DNA of 36,244 bases from an uncultured Planctomycetota bacterium (GTDB lineage Bacteria; Planctomycetota; Planctomycetia; Pirellulales; Thermoguttaceae): assembly GCA_902786505.1 (NCBI GenBank), contig CADACS010000038.1:1-36244 (forward strand), in the 5' to 3' direction. Numbering within the stretch: position 1 is the stretch's first letter; every line of letters starts with the position of its first letter. This document shows positions 22,256 to 31,311 of this stretch, piece after piece. Made by a program: the position numbers and the translations under genes. The notes below the pieces were generated by a model, which did not search any database, was not told the origin of the DNA, and was given only the letters and a program-made list of their open reading frames with translations.

Positions 22256-24273
22256 TTCTCCACCATGTCGAACGCAAATAGAAAGACGGGATTGTTCGCC
22301 TGCAACAAGCGATAGGCGCCGAGTTTGCGCGCGCGGCTCGCGGCGATCTGCACGACTTCGACGTTCGCGGCCGGGTAACGGTCCAGCGCCGCCTGCCATT
22401 GCGCGAGACTCTCGAGCGTCGCGGCGGTTCCGACGGCGCGCGTCTTCGGATTGAGCGCGTAAATCTTATCGAGAATCGGGATAAGATCGCCCTGTGTTCC
22501 GCCGATAAAGGCGTGGGTCGGGGGCGGGAGCGCGTCGAGGCCGTCGGGCGCGAGCGCGGTTACCGTCCGCACGTTGCGCGCGCCTAACCGGGCCGCGTTC
22601 TCCTCGATAAGCGCGACCGCGTCCGGATTGCGTTCGATAGCGAAGACGCGGGCGCCGGGCGCGAGCAGCGCGCATTGGATCGCGACCGACCCCGTGCCCG
22701 CGCCGACGTCGTAAAGAACGCTTTCGGGCGTCAGCTTTAAGGCGCACACGGCAAGTTTGCGCGTCTCTTCTTTCGTCATGGGGACGTCGCCGCGCGTAAA
22801 GGCGGCGTCGGGCAGGTCGGGCGCGAGCGCGCGCGGTTCCGGCGCGGAGTTGAGAATCGCGCCCACGTACAGCCCCGGCGCCGTTATCTGTTTGCAGTTT
22901 TCGGGCGCGTATTCGGCGACCTTTTCGCCGGGATACGAAAGATTGTATCCGAGCCAGAGCCGGGACGACGCCTGAAAGTTTGGAACCGTTTCGAGCAGCT
23001 TGCCGACGCGCCGAACGTCGGCCGCGCCCGAAGTGAGAAAGAACGTCTTGCCGTTGCGGCGCGCCGAATCGAGGAGAAGCGCCTCCCAGCCGTCCGGCGC
23101 GACTCCGTGCAGCGACAGGACTTGCGCGTCGTGCCACGCGATTCCCAGCCGCGCGGCGAGCAAAGAGACGGACGAGACGCCCGGCAGTACGCGAAGATCG
23201 ACGAACTCCAGTTCGCGCAGCGCCGCGGCGAGCTTCTCGCAGCCGCTGTAGAAGCCCGAATCCCCGGAGAAGAGCGCGCAGACGCGCGTCAGGCCCGGCC
23301 GCTCGCCGCGTATCTTGCGCAGAATAGGAACGATATCCTCTTGCAGATAATACGGATAGGCGATCGCGTCGGAATCGGCGGCGTCGAGCATGCGCTTGGC
23401 GCCGAAAAGATAATCGGCGTCGGCGATCGCGCGGCGCGCCTCTTCGGTCATGAGCTCGCGCGCGCCGCACCCGACGCCCACGAGCGCGACTTCCACGCGG
23501 CCCTGCCGGAACGTAACGCCGAGCTCCGATTCGAGCCGCCGGAGCGCGCCGGCGACGTCGTAGGTCTCCTGCGCGTCTTCGCCGGGCCGCGCGACGACGT
23601 GCAGCTCCACGCCGGTCTCTTCGGCGGCGCGCCATTTCGCGTCCTCGCCGCCGGGCGCGCCGCTCTCCTTGGCAACCATGTGCTTGATATTGTACTGCCG
23701 AATGAGCGCGACGTTCGCCTCTTTTCCGAACGGGCCCTGCATGGCGACGATCTGCTTTCCGTCGAGCCCGGCGTCGACGCACGCCTGCAGACTCTCGACG
23801 CTCGGCAGAACGCGCGCAATTATGCGCGACCGGACCGATTCGTCGGCGCAAAAGACGGCGAGCTCTTTACTTCCGGTCGTGAGCAGAATATTCCCTTCCG
23901 TCTTGGCGAGCGCGGCGGCGCATTCGTCGGAGCTGGCGTACCGCGCGCCGCCCGACCGCGCGAGCGTCGGACGCAAGACGCGCAGGAGCGGGATTTGCGT
24001 ATCGGCGAGGCTTTCGCGGACCGTCTGGGAAACGAGCGCGGCGTAAGGATGCGTCGCGTCGACGACGACTTTCGGGCGCGTCTCGCGATAGAGCGCGCGC
24101 ATGCCGTCGGCGTCCAGTCTGCCGAGCCGGACGTGAATCAGGGGCGACTTGCGCGTCGTTTGGACGCCGTACTCGGTCGCGACGCACACGTCGCACTCGA
24201 CGTTCGCGTCGGCGAGTGCCTCGGCAAGTTCGCGCCCTTCGGTCGTTCCGGAAAAAATGAGGACGTCGCTCAT
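22252..24273 (-). CDS. cbiJET: Fused CbiJ-CbiE-CbiT (precorrin-6A reductase, C5-methyltransferase, C15-methyltransferase/decarboxylase)
   Basis: This 673-residue protein joins three consecutive enzymes of the anaerobic corrin pathway. Residues 1-255 are CbiJ (LIFSGTTEGRELAE for NAD(P)H binding, VDATHPYA). Residues 258-480 are CbiE of the tetrapyrrole methylase fold (VALVGVGCGARELMT, LFSGDSGFYSG, VLPGVSSVS). Residues 485-673 are CbiT, with the SAM motif VGAGTGS at 523-529. CbiE-CbiT fusion is known (CobL); adding CbiJ at the front makes a three-step enzyme that reduces C18-C19, methylates C5 and C15 and decarboxylates the acetate arm. Both ends overlap neighbours by ATGA. Confidence 0.93.
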   Translation of the reverse strand: MSDVLIFSGTTEGRELAEALADANVECDVCVATEYGVQTTRKSPLIHVRLGRLDADGMRALYRETRPKVVVDATHPYAALVSQTVRESLADTQIPLLRVLRPTLARSGGARYASSDECAAALAKTEGNILLTTGSKELAVFCADESVRSRIIARVLPSVESLQACVDAGLDGKQIVAMQGPFGKEANVALIRQYNIKHMVAKESGAPGGEDAKWRAAEETGVELHVVARPGEDAQETYDVAGALRRLESELGVTFRQGRVEVALVGVGCGARELMTEEARRAIADADYLFGAKRMLDAADSDAIAYPYYLQEDIVPILRKIRGERPGLTRVCALFSGDSGFYSGCEKLAAALRELEFVDLRVLPGVSSVSLLAARLGIAWHDAQVLSLHGVAPDGWEALLLDSARRNGKTFFLTSGAADVRRVGKLLETVPNFQASSRLWLGYNLSYPGEKVAEYAPENCKQITAPGLYVGAILNSAPEPRALAPDLPDAAFTRGDVPMTKEETRKLAVCALKLTPESVLYDVGAGTGSVAIQCALLAPGARVFAIERNPDAVALIEENAARLGARNVRTVTALAPDGLDALPPPTHAFIGGTQGDLIPILDKIYALNPKTRAVGTAATLESLAQWQAALDRYPAANVEVVQIAASRARKLGAYRLLQANNPVFLFAFDMVEK

Positions 24274-25001
24274 AGGTACCCCCGCTTCGTTACTATTTTA
24301 TTTCCCAAGAGATACGACTGGGAATTGCCGATAAAAACCGTAGTGAACATATTGACTTGCCGCGACTTGAGCTCGCCGAGCGTACAGACGGCCGCAGTCT
24401 CCCCCGCCCGGCCGATATTCTCGACGTATCCGCAGGCGCGGTCCTCGCGCGCGCCGGCGCGGAGCATAACGCCGCACGCTTTCGCGAGATAGTCGGGCCG
24501 GTTATGGCTCGCCGGATTATAGATCGCGAGCGCGAAATCCGCCTCGATCGCGGCGGTCAGGCGCTTTTCGATAACCGGCCACGGCGTGAGCAGATCGCTC
24601 AGACTCACGACGCAGTAGTCGTGTCCGAGGGGCGCGCCCAAGAGCGCCGCGCCGCTATTGGCGGCGGTAACGCCCGGCGCGACGGCGAGTTCGACGTCGG
24701 GATAGCCCGCGGACAGTTCGAGCATAGGGGACGCCATGCCGTAGACGCCGGCGTCGCCGCTGCACACGAGCGCGACGCGTTTTCCTTCGGCCGCCAAGTC
24801 GAAACAGAGCGCGCAGCGTTCGATTTCGCGCGTCATGCCGGTCGAACGGAATTCCTTGCCGGGAAACGCGTTTCGAATGAGCTCGACGTACTTGGAATAG
24901 CCGACGACGACGTCGCTCGCTTCGATCGCCGCGACCGCCTGACCCGTCATGAATTCGCGCGAGCCCGGCCCGATTCCTACGATCCAGATTACGTTTCCCA
25001 T
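24270..25001 (-). CDS. cbiH: Precorrin-3B / cobalt-factor III C17-methyltransferase
   Basis: This 243-residue tetrapyrrole methylase of the CbiH/CobJ type does the ring contraction methylation at C17. Family motifs are VGIGPGSREFMTGQA at the N-terminus, VVGYSKYV, the SAM loop VCSGDAGVYGMASP and VAPGVTAANSGAALLGAPLGHD. Single-domain length is normal. It overlaps cbiG by 13 bases at its start and the fused cbiJ-E-T by 4 bases at its stop, so it is translated as part of a tightly coupled operon. Confidence 0.94.
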   Translation of the reverse strand: MGNVIWIVGIGPGSREFMTGQAVAAIEASDVVVGYSKYVELIRNAFPGKEFRSTGMTREIERCALCFDLAAEGKRVALVCSGDAGVYGMASPMLELSAGYPDVELAVAPGVTAANSGAALLGAPLGHDYCVVSLSDLLTPWPVIEKRLTAAIEADFALAIYNPASHNRPDYLAKACGVMLRAGAREDRACGYVENIGRAGETAAVCTLGELKSRQVNMFTTVFIGNSQSYLLGNKIVTKRGYL

Positions 25002-26029
25002 GTCGTTATCTCCATACCCTGCGTGCGTTTAGCGACCGCGAACGTTACGCCGTCGACCGCCGTCTTGCGCAGAACGAGCTCATAGCCGCCGCCCGCGCGC
25101 AAAGCCGCGGCGCGTTCGCACACGCAGTCGGCGCCGACCGTTTCGCGAACGAATTCCGAGCCGGAAAAAGCGCCCGGAACGGCGTTAAGTTCGGCCGCGG
25201 AATAAACGTCGAGCGGCAGTCCGCGACGCTGCGCAAAGGCAAGCAGGCCGCGCTCTTTCCTTTTGACGTCGACCGTCGCGAGCGCGCAGACGCGGTCCCA
25301 GAATCGGGGCGCGCAGTCGGTCAGACGCGCGGCGTCGGCGGCCGCGTCGAGCTCCGCGGCGCTCTTGCCGCGTTTGCAGCCGACTCCGACGGCGTACTCT
25401 TTCGGCGCGAGCAGAAGCGCCGCGTTCCCAACGCGTTCCGGCTCCGGCGTAATCGCGACGTCGACTTTCGCGCCGGACGCGGGCGGGAACGGAACGAGCG
25501 CCACGCAGTCGGGCGCGTTTCGATCCGCGAGCCCGACGCGCGGATCGACCGATACGGTTATCCGTTCTCCGGCAAGGACTTTCGCCGAGACCGCGGCGAT
25601 TCCCTCGCGATTGCAGATATGGAGCGCGTTCTTTTTCGCAAAGACGTCGACGGCGAAAAGACCGTTGACGTCGGTCGCCGTCGTAACGACGGGCTCCGCG
25701 CCGAGCGCGCGCGCCAGACGGACCGCAAGTTCGATTCCGCCCCCGTAATGCCCGGACGTCAACGGAATTACGAACCGCGCCGCCTCGTCGATTACTATTA
25801 CGGGCGGATCGGCCAGCTTGTCGCGCAGCAGAGGCGCGATCGCGCGAACGGCGATTCCGCACGCTCCGATAAAGACCGACGGCGCCGCGAGTTCGAACGA
25901 TTCGCGCGTCCATTCGGCGAGCGGAACGGCGCGGCCGCGAATCTCGACCAAGTCGTCGGGCAGGAGCGCCGCGACGCGCTCGGCGAGTTTTTCCCCGCGT
26001 TCGGTAAAGGCGCACACGCGAACGATCAT
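24989..26029 (-). CDS. cbiG: Cobalt-precorrin-5A hydrolase
   Basis: CbiG opens the lactone ring of cobalt-precorrin-5A and releases acetaldehyde, a step specific to the anaerobic route. The 346-residue protein has the three-part layout of the family: N-terminal VFIGACGIAVRAIAPLL, central LTSGHYGGGIELAVRLA followed by VVTTATDVNG, and the C-terminal CbiG domain with AVGVGCKRGKSA and LDVYSAAELN. Its presence with cbiD indicates early cobalt insertion. It overlaps cbiF by 4 bases and cbiH by 13. Confidence 0.94.
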   Translation of the reverse strand: MIVRVCAFTERGEKLAERVAALLPDDLVEIRGRAVPLAEWTRESFELAAPSVFIGACGIAVRAIAPLLRDKLADPPVIVIDEAARFVIPLTSGHYGGGIELAVRLARALGAEPVVTTATDVNGLFAVDVFAKKNALHICNREGIAAVSAKVLAGERITVSVDPRVGLADRNAPDCVALVPFPPASGAKVDVAITPEPERVGNAALLLAPKEYAVGVGCKRGKSAAELDAAADAARLTDCAPRFWDRVCALATVDVKRKERGLLAFAQRRGLPLDVYSAAELNAVPGAFSGSEFVRETVGADCVCERAAALRAGGGYELVLRKTAVDGVTFAVAKRTQGMEITTWET

Positions 26030-26799
26030 TCTTTCGCCTTTCTGAATTCGGTCGAGAAGTCGGGCGCGTAGAGCTTCGATTTCTCATAGCCCCGCTTCCC
26101 GACCGCGTCGCCGACAAGTACGACCGCCGTTTTGCGTATCCCGTTGTCGCGCGCGACTTGCGCAAGCTCGGCGACCGTGCAGACGAACTTCTTTTCGTCG
26201 GGCCACGTCGCCTTATAGACGAGCGCGGCGGGCGTCTCCGGCCGGTATCCGCCCGCTACGAGACGGGCCGCAAGCTCGTCGAGCGCCCCGGCGCTCAGAT
26301 AGATCGCCATAGACGCGCCGTGCGCGGCGAAACTCTCGATGCATTCGCGATCGGGAACCGGCGTTCTGCCGGCCATGCGCGTAACGACGAGCGACTGCGA
26401 GACGCCGGGGAGCGTAAATTCCAAATCGAGCGCGGCGGCGGCTCCGAAGCACGCGCTCACGCCGGGGCACGAGTCGAACGCGACGCCGAGCGCAGTCAGG
26501 GCGTCCATCTGCTCGCGAATCGCGCCGTAAAGGCTCGGATCGCCCGTATGCAGCCGAGCGACCTCTTTCCCTTCGTCGACGGCGCGCTTAATCGTCGCGA
26601 CGATCTCGTCGAGCGTCATAAGGGCGCTGTCGTGCGTCTCGGCGCCGGGCGCGTAGTTCAGGAGCGCCGGATTGACGAGCGAGCCGGCGTAGACGACGAC
26701 CTGCGACCGCGCGAGCAGCCGCGCGCCGCGCACCGTTATGAGATCTTCCGCGCCCGGCCCCGCGCCGATAAAGTGAACCTTAATCGCGTCGTTATTCAT
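26026..26799 (-). CDS. cbiF: Cobalt-precorrin-4 C11-methyltransferase
   Basis: This 257-residue SAM-dependent tetrapyrrole methylase is of the CbiF/CobM type. VHFIGAGPGAEDLITVRG starts the fold; VVYAGSLVN, RLHTGDPSLYGAI, CPGVSACFGAAA and PGVSQSLVVTRMAGRTPVP are highly typical of C11-methyltransferases. It overlaps cbiD by 8 bases at its start and cbiG by 4 at its end. Confidence 0.95.
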   Translation of the reverse strand: MNNDAIKVHFIGAGPGAEDLITVRGARLLARSQVVVYAGSLVNPALLNYAPGAETHDSALMTLDEIVATIKRAVDEGKEVARLHTGDPSLYGAIREQMDALTALGVAFDSCPGVSACFGAAAALDLEFTLPGVSQSLVVTRMAGRTPVPDRECIESFAAHGASMAIYLSAGALDELAARLVAGGYRPETPAALVYKATWPDEKKFVCTVAELAQVARDNGIRKTAVVLVGDAVGKRGYEKSKLYAPDFSTEFRKAKE

Positions 26800-27907
26800 C
26801 TTCCGAATCCTCTATTATCGCGTCGACGAGCGCGCGCGCGCCGTCCGTCGCGCCGACCGCGTCCGACTTATTCGCAAAGACGACCGTCTCAATCTGCAGC
26901 GCTTCGCCCGCGCGTTTGCGGAGATAGAACGCGGCGCGCTCGGCAATCCGCGCCATAACGGCGGCCCGAAGTCCGGCCGGTTCGACGAGTTCGAGCGCCG
27001 CGTCGGTCGTATTGGCGCCGAGAACCGCGCGCGCCGTTTCGAGCGGCGCCCCGCACGCGACCGCCGACGCCGCCATAATTTCCAAACGCGCGTCCGACTC
27101 ACGCGAGTGCGTGTTCATAATTCCGCCGGCGACCTTAACGAGCTTGCCGACATGCCCGCAAACAAGCAGCGCGCTAAATCCTTTTTCCGCGGCAAGATCG
27201 ACCGCCTGTCCGAAAAAGTTCGAGCATTTGACGGCGCGGTCCAAATCGAATCCGAACCGCGCCTTCATAAAGTCGAGCCCGAAGTTGCCGGGCGCGATCG
27301 CGATTTTGCGGCGCCCGAGCGCAAAGCGCTGATTGAGTTCGACCGCGACCGTGTCGATTAACGCCTGAACGCTCATCGGCTCGACGATTCCGGACGTGCC
27401 GAGAATCGAGACGCCGCCCACGATTCCAAGCCGCGGATTGAACGTCTTTTCCGCGAGCTCCTTACCGCCGGGCACGGAGATAACAACGCGCAGCGTACCC
27501 TCGAAATCGAGCGCGTCGGCGACTTCGAGCGCTTCCTTCTCGATCGCGGCGCGCGGCGCGGAGTTAATCGCGGCGGCGCCGACCGGCTGATCGAGCCCCG
27601 GCTTCGTTACGCGCCCGACGCCCTCGCCCCCGTCGATCTCGACCCGCGCCGGGCCGCGCTCGAGCGCCGTTACGGTCGCGCGGACGACGCAGCCGGACGT
27701 TACGTCGGGATCGTCGCCCGCGTCTTTGCGCACGCCGCACGTTACCGAATCGCGCGTTCGGACAATATCGAGTATCTCCGCGTCGAACGCGATTCCTTTG
27801 GGCGTGACGATCGAGACGCGCTCTTTAACTTCGCCGGTCAGGAGCATATAGGCGGCCGCTTTCGCCGCCGCCGCGGCGCAGCTGCCCGTGGTAAACCCGA
27901 ATCTCAC
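26792..27907 (-). CDS. cbiD: Cobalt-precorrin-5B C1-methyltransferase
   Basis: CbiD methylates C1 of the corrin in the anaerobic pathway. The 371-residue protein starts FGFTTGSCAAAAAKAA, the classical N-terminus, and has IAPGNFGLDF and VCGHVGKLVKVAGG. The start is a GTG at 27907-27905, chosen because it overlaps the cbiC stop as GTGA and begins the family motif exactly. The frame is open for about 115 codons more upstream, but that segment is Arg-rich shadow of cbiC. Confidence 0.95.
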   Translation of the reverse strand: MRFGFTTGSCAAAAAKAAAYMLLTGEVKERVSIVTPKGIAFDAEILDIVRTRDSVTCGVRKDAGDDPDVTSGCVVRATVTALERGPARVEIDGGEGVGRVTKPGLDQPVGAAAINSAPRAAIEKEALEVADALDFEGTLRVVISVPGGKELAEKTFNPRLGIVGGVSILGTSGIVEPMSVQALIDTVAVELNQRFALGRRKIAIAPGNFGLDFMKARFGFDLDRAVKCSNFFGQAVDLAAEKGFSALLVCGHVGKLVKVAGGIMNTHSRESDARLEIMAASAVACGAPLETARAVLGANTTDAALELVEPAGLRAAVMARIAERAAFYLRKRAGEALQIETVVFANKSDAVGATDGARALVDAIIEDSEDE

Positions 27908-28545
27908 AGCGCCCCCTTTCGCATCTCGTAAAGAACCGCGTTGCAAATAGCCGCCGCAACGGCGCTTCCGCCCTTGCGGCCGCGATTGACGATATGCGGA
28001 ATCGGCGTCTCGAGAATCAGTTCCTTGGCCGCTTCCACGTTTACGAATCCGACGGGCGCGCCGATAATAAAGCTTGGCGTAAAGACATGCGAATCGTACA
28101 GTTCGCGCAGCGCGATCAGCGCCGTCGGCGCGTTTCCGATCGCAAAGACGACGGGCTGTTCGAGCGCCGCCGCGCGCTCCATACTGACCGCCGCGCGCGT
28201 TGCGCCCCGCTTCTGCGCCTCGCTCGCGACGTCCGGATCCGCCATAAAGCACCGCGCCGACCCGCCGTACTTCGCGAGTTCGCTCTTATTGACGCCCGCA
28301 AGCGCCATGTTCGTGTCGGTTACGACGGTCGCGCCGCTTCGCAGGAGCGCGGCGAGCTTCGGAATCGCGCCTTCCGAAAAGACGAGCGTGCGCGCGTAGT
28401 CGAAATCGGCGGTCGTATGAATCGCGCGTTTAATGAGAAACGCCTTCTCTTCCGGCAGCTTAACGCCCATGCGCTCAAGCTCCTCGCCGATTATCTCAAA
28501 GCTGCGACTCTCTATTTCCGAAGGCGACACGCGTTCAAATTCCAT
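27904..28545 (-). CDS. cbiC: Cobalt-precorrin-8 methylmutase
   Basis: CbiC moves the methyl group from C11 to C12 to give cobyrinate. The 213-residue length is normal for the family. The catalytic His is in KRAIHTTADFDYA, and VVTDTNMALAGVNK, SMERA, FAIGNAPTAL, GAPVGFVNV and NRGRKGGSAVAAA are classical segments. It overlaps cobD by 11 bases at its start and cbiD by 4 bases at its stop. Confidence 0.96.
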   Translation of the reverse strand: MEFERVSPSEIESRSFEIIGEELERMGVKLPEEKAFLIKRAIHTTADFDYARTLVFSEGAIPKLAALLRSGATVVTDTNMALAGVNKSELAKYGGSARCFMADPDVASEAQKRGATRAAVSMERAAALEQPVVFAIGNAPTALIALRELYDSHVFTPSFIIGAPVGFVNVEAAKELILETPIPHIVNRGRKGGSAVAAAICNAVLYEMRKGAL

Positions 28546-29617
28546 AACTTACGCTCCGCAAGCCGTTCTCAAACGCGGCGATAAGCGCCTCGTTCTCGCG
28601 CCGATTCTTAACGGCGACGCGATAATACCCTTTCCGCAGACCGTCGAAATTCGAGCAGTCGCGTATGAGAATCTTATTCTCCGCCGCGATTCGATATAAA
28701 TCTTTATCGCAGCGCAGTAAAAGGAAATTCGTATCGGACGCAAAGACGCAAATTCCGAGCGCGCGCAGCCGGTCCGAGAGAAACGCCGATTCGCGCGCGA
28801 CGGTCGAGCGCGTCTCTTCCGCAAACTCCGTCGCGCCGAGCGCTTCGGCGCACGCGACGGCGGCGCGCTGCGCGGGGCCGGACATATTCCATTCGGGCGC
28901 GGCGGCCGCGACGCGTCGGACGTTCTCTTCGTTCGAAACGAGATATCCGACGCGCAAGCCCGGAATGACGCACGACTTCGTAAACGAAGAAACGACGTAG
29001 AGATTCGACGCGTCCGCCGCGCGTTGGGCAAGTCCGGCGCGCTTCTTCGAGAGCCGCAAAAAGGACTCGTCGACCGCGAGCGCCGCGCCCGTCGCTTCGC
29101 ACCGTTCGAGAATCGCGTCGAGGAGCGCCGCGTCGATATTGCGGCCCGTCGGGTTATTGGGATCGGCGAGCGAGACGAGATCGACGCCGGGCGCAATCGC
29201 GGGCAGAAGGGCGTCCGTCAGCTCAAAGCCGTCGTCTTCCCGAAGATAGAACGGTTCGACGCGCCGGACAGAGGACGCTTCGAGCGCGCGCCGAAGCCCG
29301 ATAAAGGACGGCTCGACGACGAGCGACCGGCGCGGTTCGAGCGCGTTGGCGAGCGCCGTAAAGAGCTCCGAAGCGCCGTTCCCGCCAAAGACGTTCGAGG
29401 GCCGGACCCCTTCGAGGCGCGCGATCGCCTCGCGGGCCGCCGTCTGACGGTAGTCGGGATAGACGCCGACGTCGTCGAGACTTGCGCGTATCGCGGCGTC
29501 GAGTTCTTTCGGGCGCGGAACCGGATTCAAATTCGTAGAAAAATCCAGTTCGACGCCGGGCCCGACGGCGCCTCCGTGAGACGCTCGCGTCGGGATATTC
29601 TGGGAATCGGTTCGCAT
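28535..29617 (-). CDS. cobD: Threonine-phosphate decarboxylase
   Basis: This PLP enzyme of the class I/II aminotransferase fold makes (R)-1-amino-2-propanol phosphate for the nucleotide loop of cobalamin. The 360-residue protein begins with the HGGAVGPGVELDFSTNLNP motif that separates CobD from HisC. The PLP lysine is K214 in SSFTKSCVIPGLRVGY, and DPNNPTGR is present at 152-159. AAGGAG lies about 7 bases before the ATG. It is the first gene after the promoter at 29720-29692 and so leads the downstream cobalamin unit. Confidence 0.93.
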   Translation of the reverse strand: MRTDSQNIPTRASHGGAVGPGVELDFSTNLNPVPRPKELDAAIRASLDDVGVYPDYRQTAAREAIARLEGVRPSNVFGGNGASELFTALANALEPRRSLVVEPSFIGLRRALEASSVRRVEPFYLREDDGFELTDALLPAIAPGVDLVSLADPNNPTGRNIDAALLDAILERCEATGAALAVDESFLRLSKKRAGLAQRAADASNLYVVSSFTKSCVIPGLRVGYLVSNEENVRRVAAAAPEWNMSGPAQRAAVACAEALGATEFAEETRSTVARESAFLSDRLRALGICVFASDTNFLLLRCDKDLYRIAAENKILIRDCSNFDGLRKGYYRVAVKNRRENEALIAAFENGLRSVSYGI

Positions 29618-29691
29618 GCGTTCTCCTTCGGAATCTGACGTTCGAGACGCGGCCGGGCCAAGCTGTTCGCGCCGAGCCCCCGCAGGCGTAT

Positions 29692-29720
29692 ATCGTACCA
29701 GAGCGCGCGGGAAGATTCAA
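29692..29720 (-). promoter_or_regulatory. Predicted promoter of the cobD-cbiA unit
   Basis: On the minus strand TTGAAT (29720-29715), a 17-base spacer and TACGAT (29697-29692) lie in the only sizeable gap of the cobalamin block. The 130-base gap is too short for a full cobalamin riboswitch and no B12 box is visible. Confidence 0.55.
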
Positions 29721-29747
29721 GGACTTGCGCGGAAAACGCGGCCCTTC

Positions 29748-30743
29748 CTAGAGCGCGAAATAGACGGCCGCGAGAACCGCCAGACAGAGCGTCATGGCGA
29801 AGAATTCCGAAGCCGAAACGAGCCGGCACACGCGCGGAATATCGCGCGGCTCGATCGCGCGCAATTCGTCTCCGATAAACGGTTTCTTAACGAGCTTGCC
29901 GAAATAGCAGGCGTCGCCGGCGAGCCGCAGTCCGAGCGCGCCCGCGCATACGCTTTCGGTCTGCGCGGAATTGGGGCTCTTGTGATTGAATCGGTCGCGC
30001 TTAAAGACACGCCACGCGTTCCGGCCGCTGTAATCCTTTCCGAGAACGAAACTTGCGGCGATCATAATGAGCGCGGTTATTCTCGAGGGCAGGAAGTTGA
30101 CCGCGTCGTCCGCCTTCGCCGCGAACTTTCCGAAAAATTCATAGCGGTCGTTGCGATAGCCGATCATCGAATCCATCGTATTGACCGCCTTATAGATCAT
30201 GCCGAGGATCGGGCCGCCCAGACACGTATAGAGCATGGGCGCGACAATACCGTCGCTCGCGTTTTCGGCGGCCGTCTCGACGGTCGCGAGCGTTACCCCG
30301 TCGGCGTCGAGCGCGTCGACGTCCCGGCCGACAATCATGGCGACGGCGCGCCGGGCGTCGTCAAGGGTTCCGTTTCGAAGCGCCGCGCAGACCTTCATAC
30401 ATTCGTCGCGCAGCGATTTCGCCGCGAGTATATAGCACGTGAGAACCGCCTCTACGAGCGCGCCGAGCCGCAAGTCGACCGCGTACGCGCCGACGGTCAG
30501 CGCCGCGGTAACAAGCGCTGTCGCGAGTACGACGAGCGCCCAGAGAAGAGCGCCGCGCGCGAACTCCGAGCGCGGATTCCGCACGCCCAAGTCGATCGGG
30601 CGCGCGAGCCGCCGTTCGAGCGCCGCGATAAGCGACCCGATCATGCGGATCGGATGCGGAAGCCGGCGCGGATCCCCGACGAGCAGATCGAGGAGCAGGC
30701 CCGCCTCAAACGCGGCGATATGATATAAAACGAACGTCTTCAC
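29748..30743 (-). CDS. cbiB: Adenosylcobinamide-phosphate synthase
   Basis: This integral membrane enzyme links aminopropanol phosphate to adenosylcobyric acid. The protein is 331 residues if started at the GTG at 30743, which has GAGG 6 bases upstream; a TTG 8 codons earlier is possible. The family motif is GLLLDLLVGDPRRLPHPIRM near the N-terminus, with ATVETAAENASDGIVAPM in the middle and several hydrophobic segments. The gene overlaps the end of cobC by 38 bases in another frame. It is the last gene of the upstream cobalamin unit. Confidence 0.9.
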   Translation of the reverse strand: MKTFVLYHIAAFEAGLLLDLLVGDPRRLPHPIRMIGSLIAALERRLARPIDLGVRNPRSEFARGALLWALVVLATALVTAALTVGAYAVDLRLGALVEAVLTCYILAAKSLRDECMKVCAALRNGTLDDARRAVAMIVGRDVDALDADGVTLATVETAAENASDGIVAPMLYTCLGGPILGMIYKAVNTMDSMIGYRNDRYEFFGKFAAKADDAVNFLPSRITALIMIAASFVLGKDYSGRNAWRVFKRDRFNHKSPNSAQTESVCAGALGLRLAGDACYFGKLVKKPFIGDELRAIEPRDIPRVCRLVSASEFFAMTLCLAVLAAVYFAL

Positions 30744-31311
30744 CGGAAACCTCGACCGCAACTTCAAATCCCGCGGCGGGCGGAACTTGAAACGAAAAAT
30801 ACTCCCGGCCGGTCAGACGGCTGAGAATCGCCATAATCGAGCCGCCGTGACAGACCAGAACGACGGGCGACTTTTCGCGGTTCTCCGCAACCGCTTTCGC
30901 GAACGCGCCGTAGGACCGCGCGACAAACGCGTCGAGCGACTCCCCGCCGGGGAACGGGCGACGGCCGTTCGACTCGATCCATTTCTGATATTCGGGCAAA
31001 CCGCTAAGCTCTTGATACGTCTTTCCTTCGAACTGGCCGAAGTCGATTTCCTCGAGCTCGGGCGCAGGTTCAAACGGCGCGTTCGGAAAGAGTACGCGCG
31101 CCGTCTCGACGCACCTCCGCGCCGGACTGACCAGCAGCGCGCCGGGCTCGGCGGCGAGCCAGTTGGACGCGCGCAGCCGTTCGAGCTCCGCAACGCCCTG
31201 CGCGCAAAGGGGCGCGTCCGAACGCATTCCGGCGTAGCGGCCCGCCAGATTATCCGCCGTGGCGCCGTGGCGGACGAGGAAACATTGCGTTGTCAAAAGG
31301 CCGCGCGTCAT
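30706..31311 (-). CDS. cobC: Histidine phosphatase, likely alpha-ribazole phosphatase
   Basis: This 201-residue phosphoglycerate-mutase-like phosphatase has the phospho-His motif FLVRHGATADN, LEEIDFGQFEGKTYQEL and the second catalytic His in LVCHGGSIMAI. In this position between cobS and cbiB it most likely dephosphorylates alpha-ribazole 5'-phosphate or adenosylcobalamin 5'-phosphate. The start at 31311 is set by the ATGA overlap with cobS; the longer frame upstream is shadow. Sequence alone cannot separate CobC from other phosphatases of this superfamily, but context is strong. Confidence 0.88.
   Translation of the reverse strand: MTRGLLTTQCFLVRHGATADNLAGRYAGMRSDAPLCAQGVAELERLRASNWLAAEPGALLVSPARRCVETARVLFPNAPFEPAPELEEIDFGQFEGKTYQELSGLPEYQKWIESNGRRPFPGGESLDAFVARSYGAFAKAVAENREKSPVVLVCHGGSIMAILSRLTGREYFSFQVPPAAGFEVAVEVSGEDVRFISYRRV

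Noticed and set aside
22466..23851. A 461-codon Arg-rich frame inside cbiJ-E-T on the same strand
   Set aside because: Extremely Arg/Ala-rich without motifs, in a frame shifted from a gene with three complete enzyme domains; a GC-bias shadow.
23107..24492. A 461-codon plus-strand frame opposite the cbiJ-E-T gene and the end of cbiH
   Set aside because: No recognisable motif or ribosome site; it overlaps two well-supported genes on the other strand.
29618..29747. Cobalamin riboswitch upstream of cobD
   Set aside because: The gap is 130 bases and contains the promoter; no B12-box-like sequence is visible and there is no room for the full aptamer.
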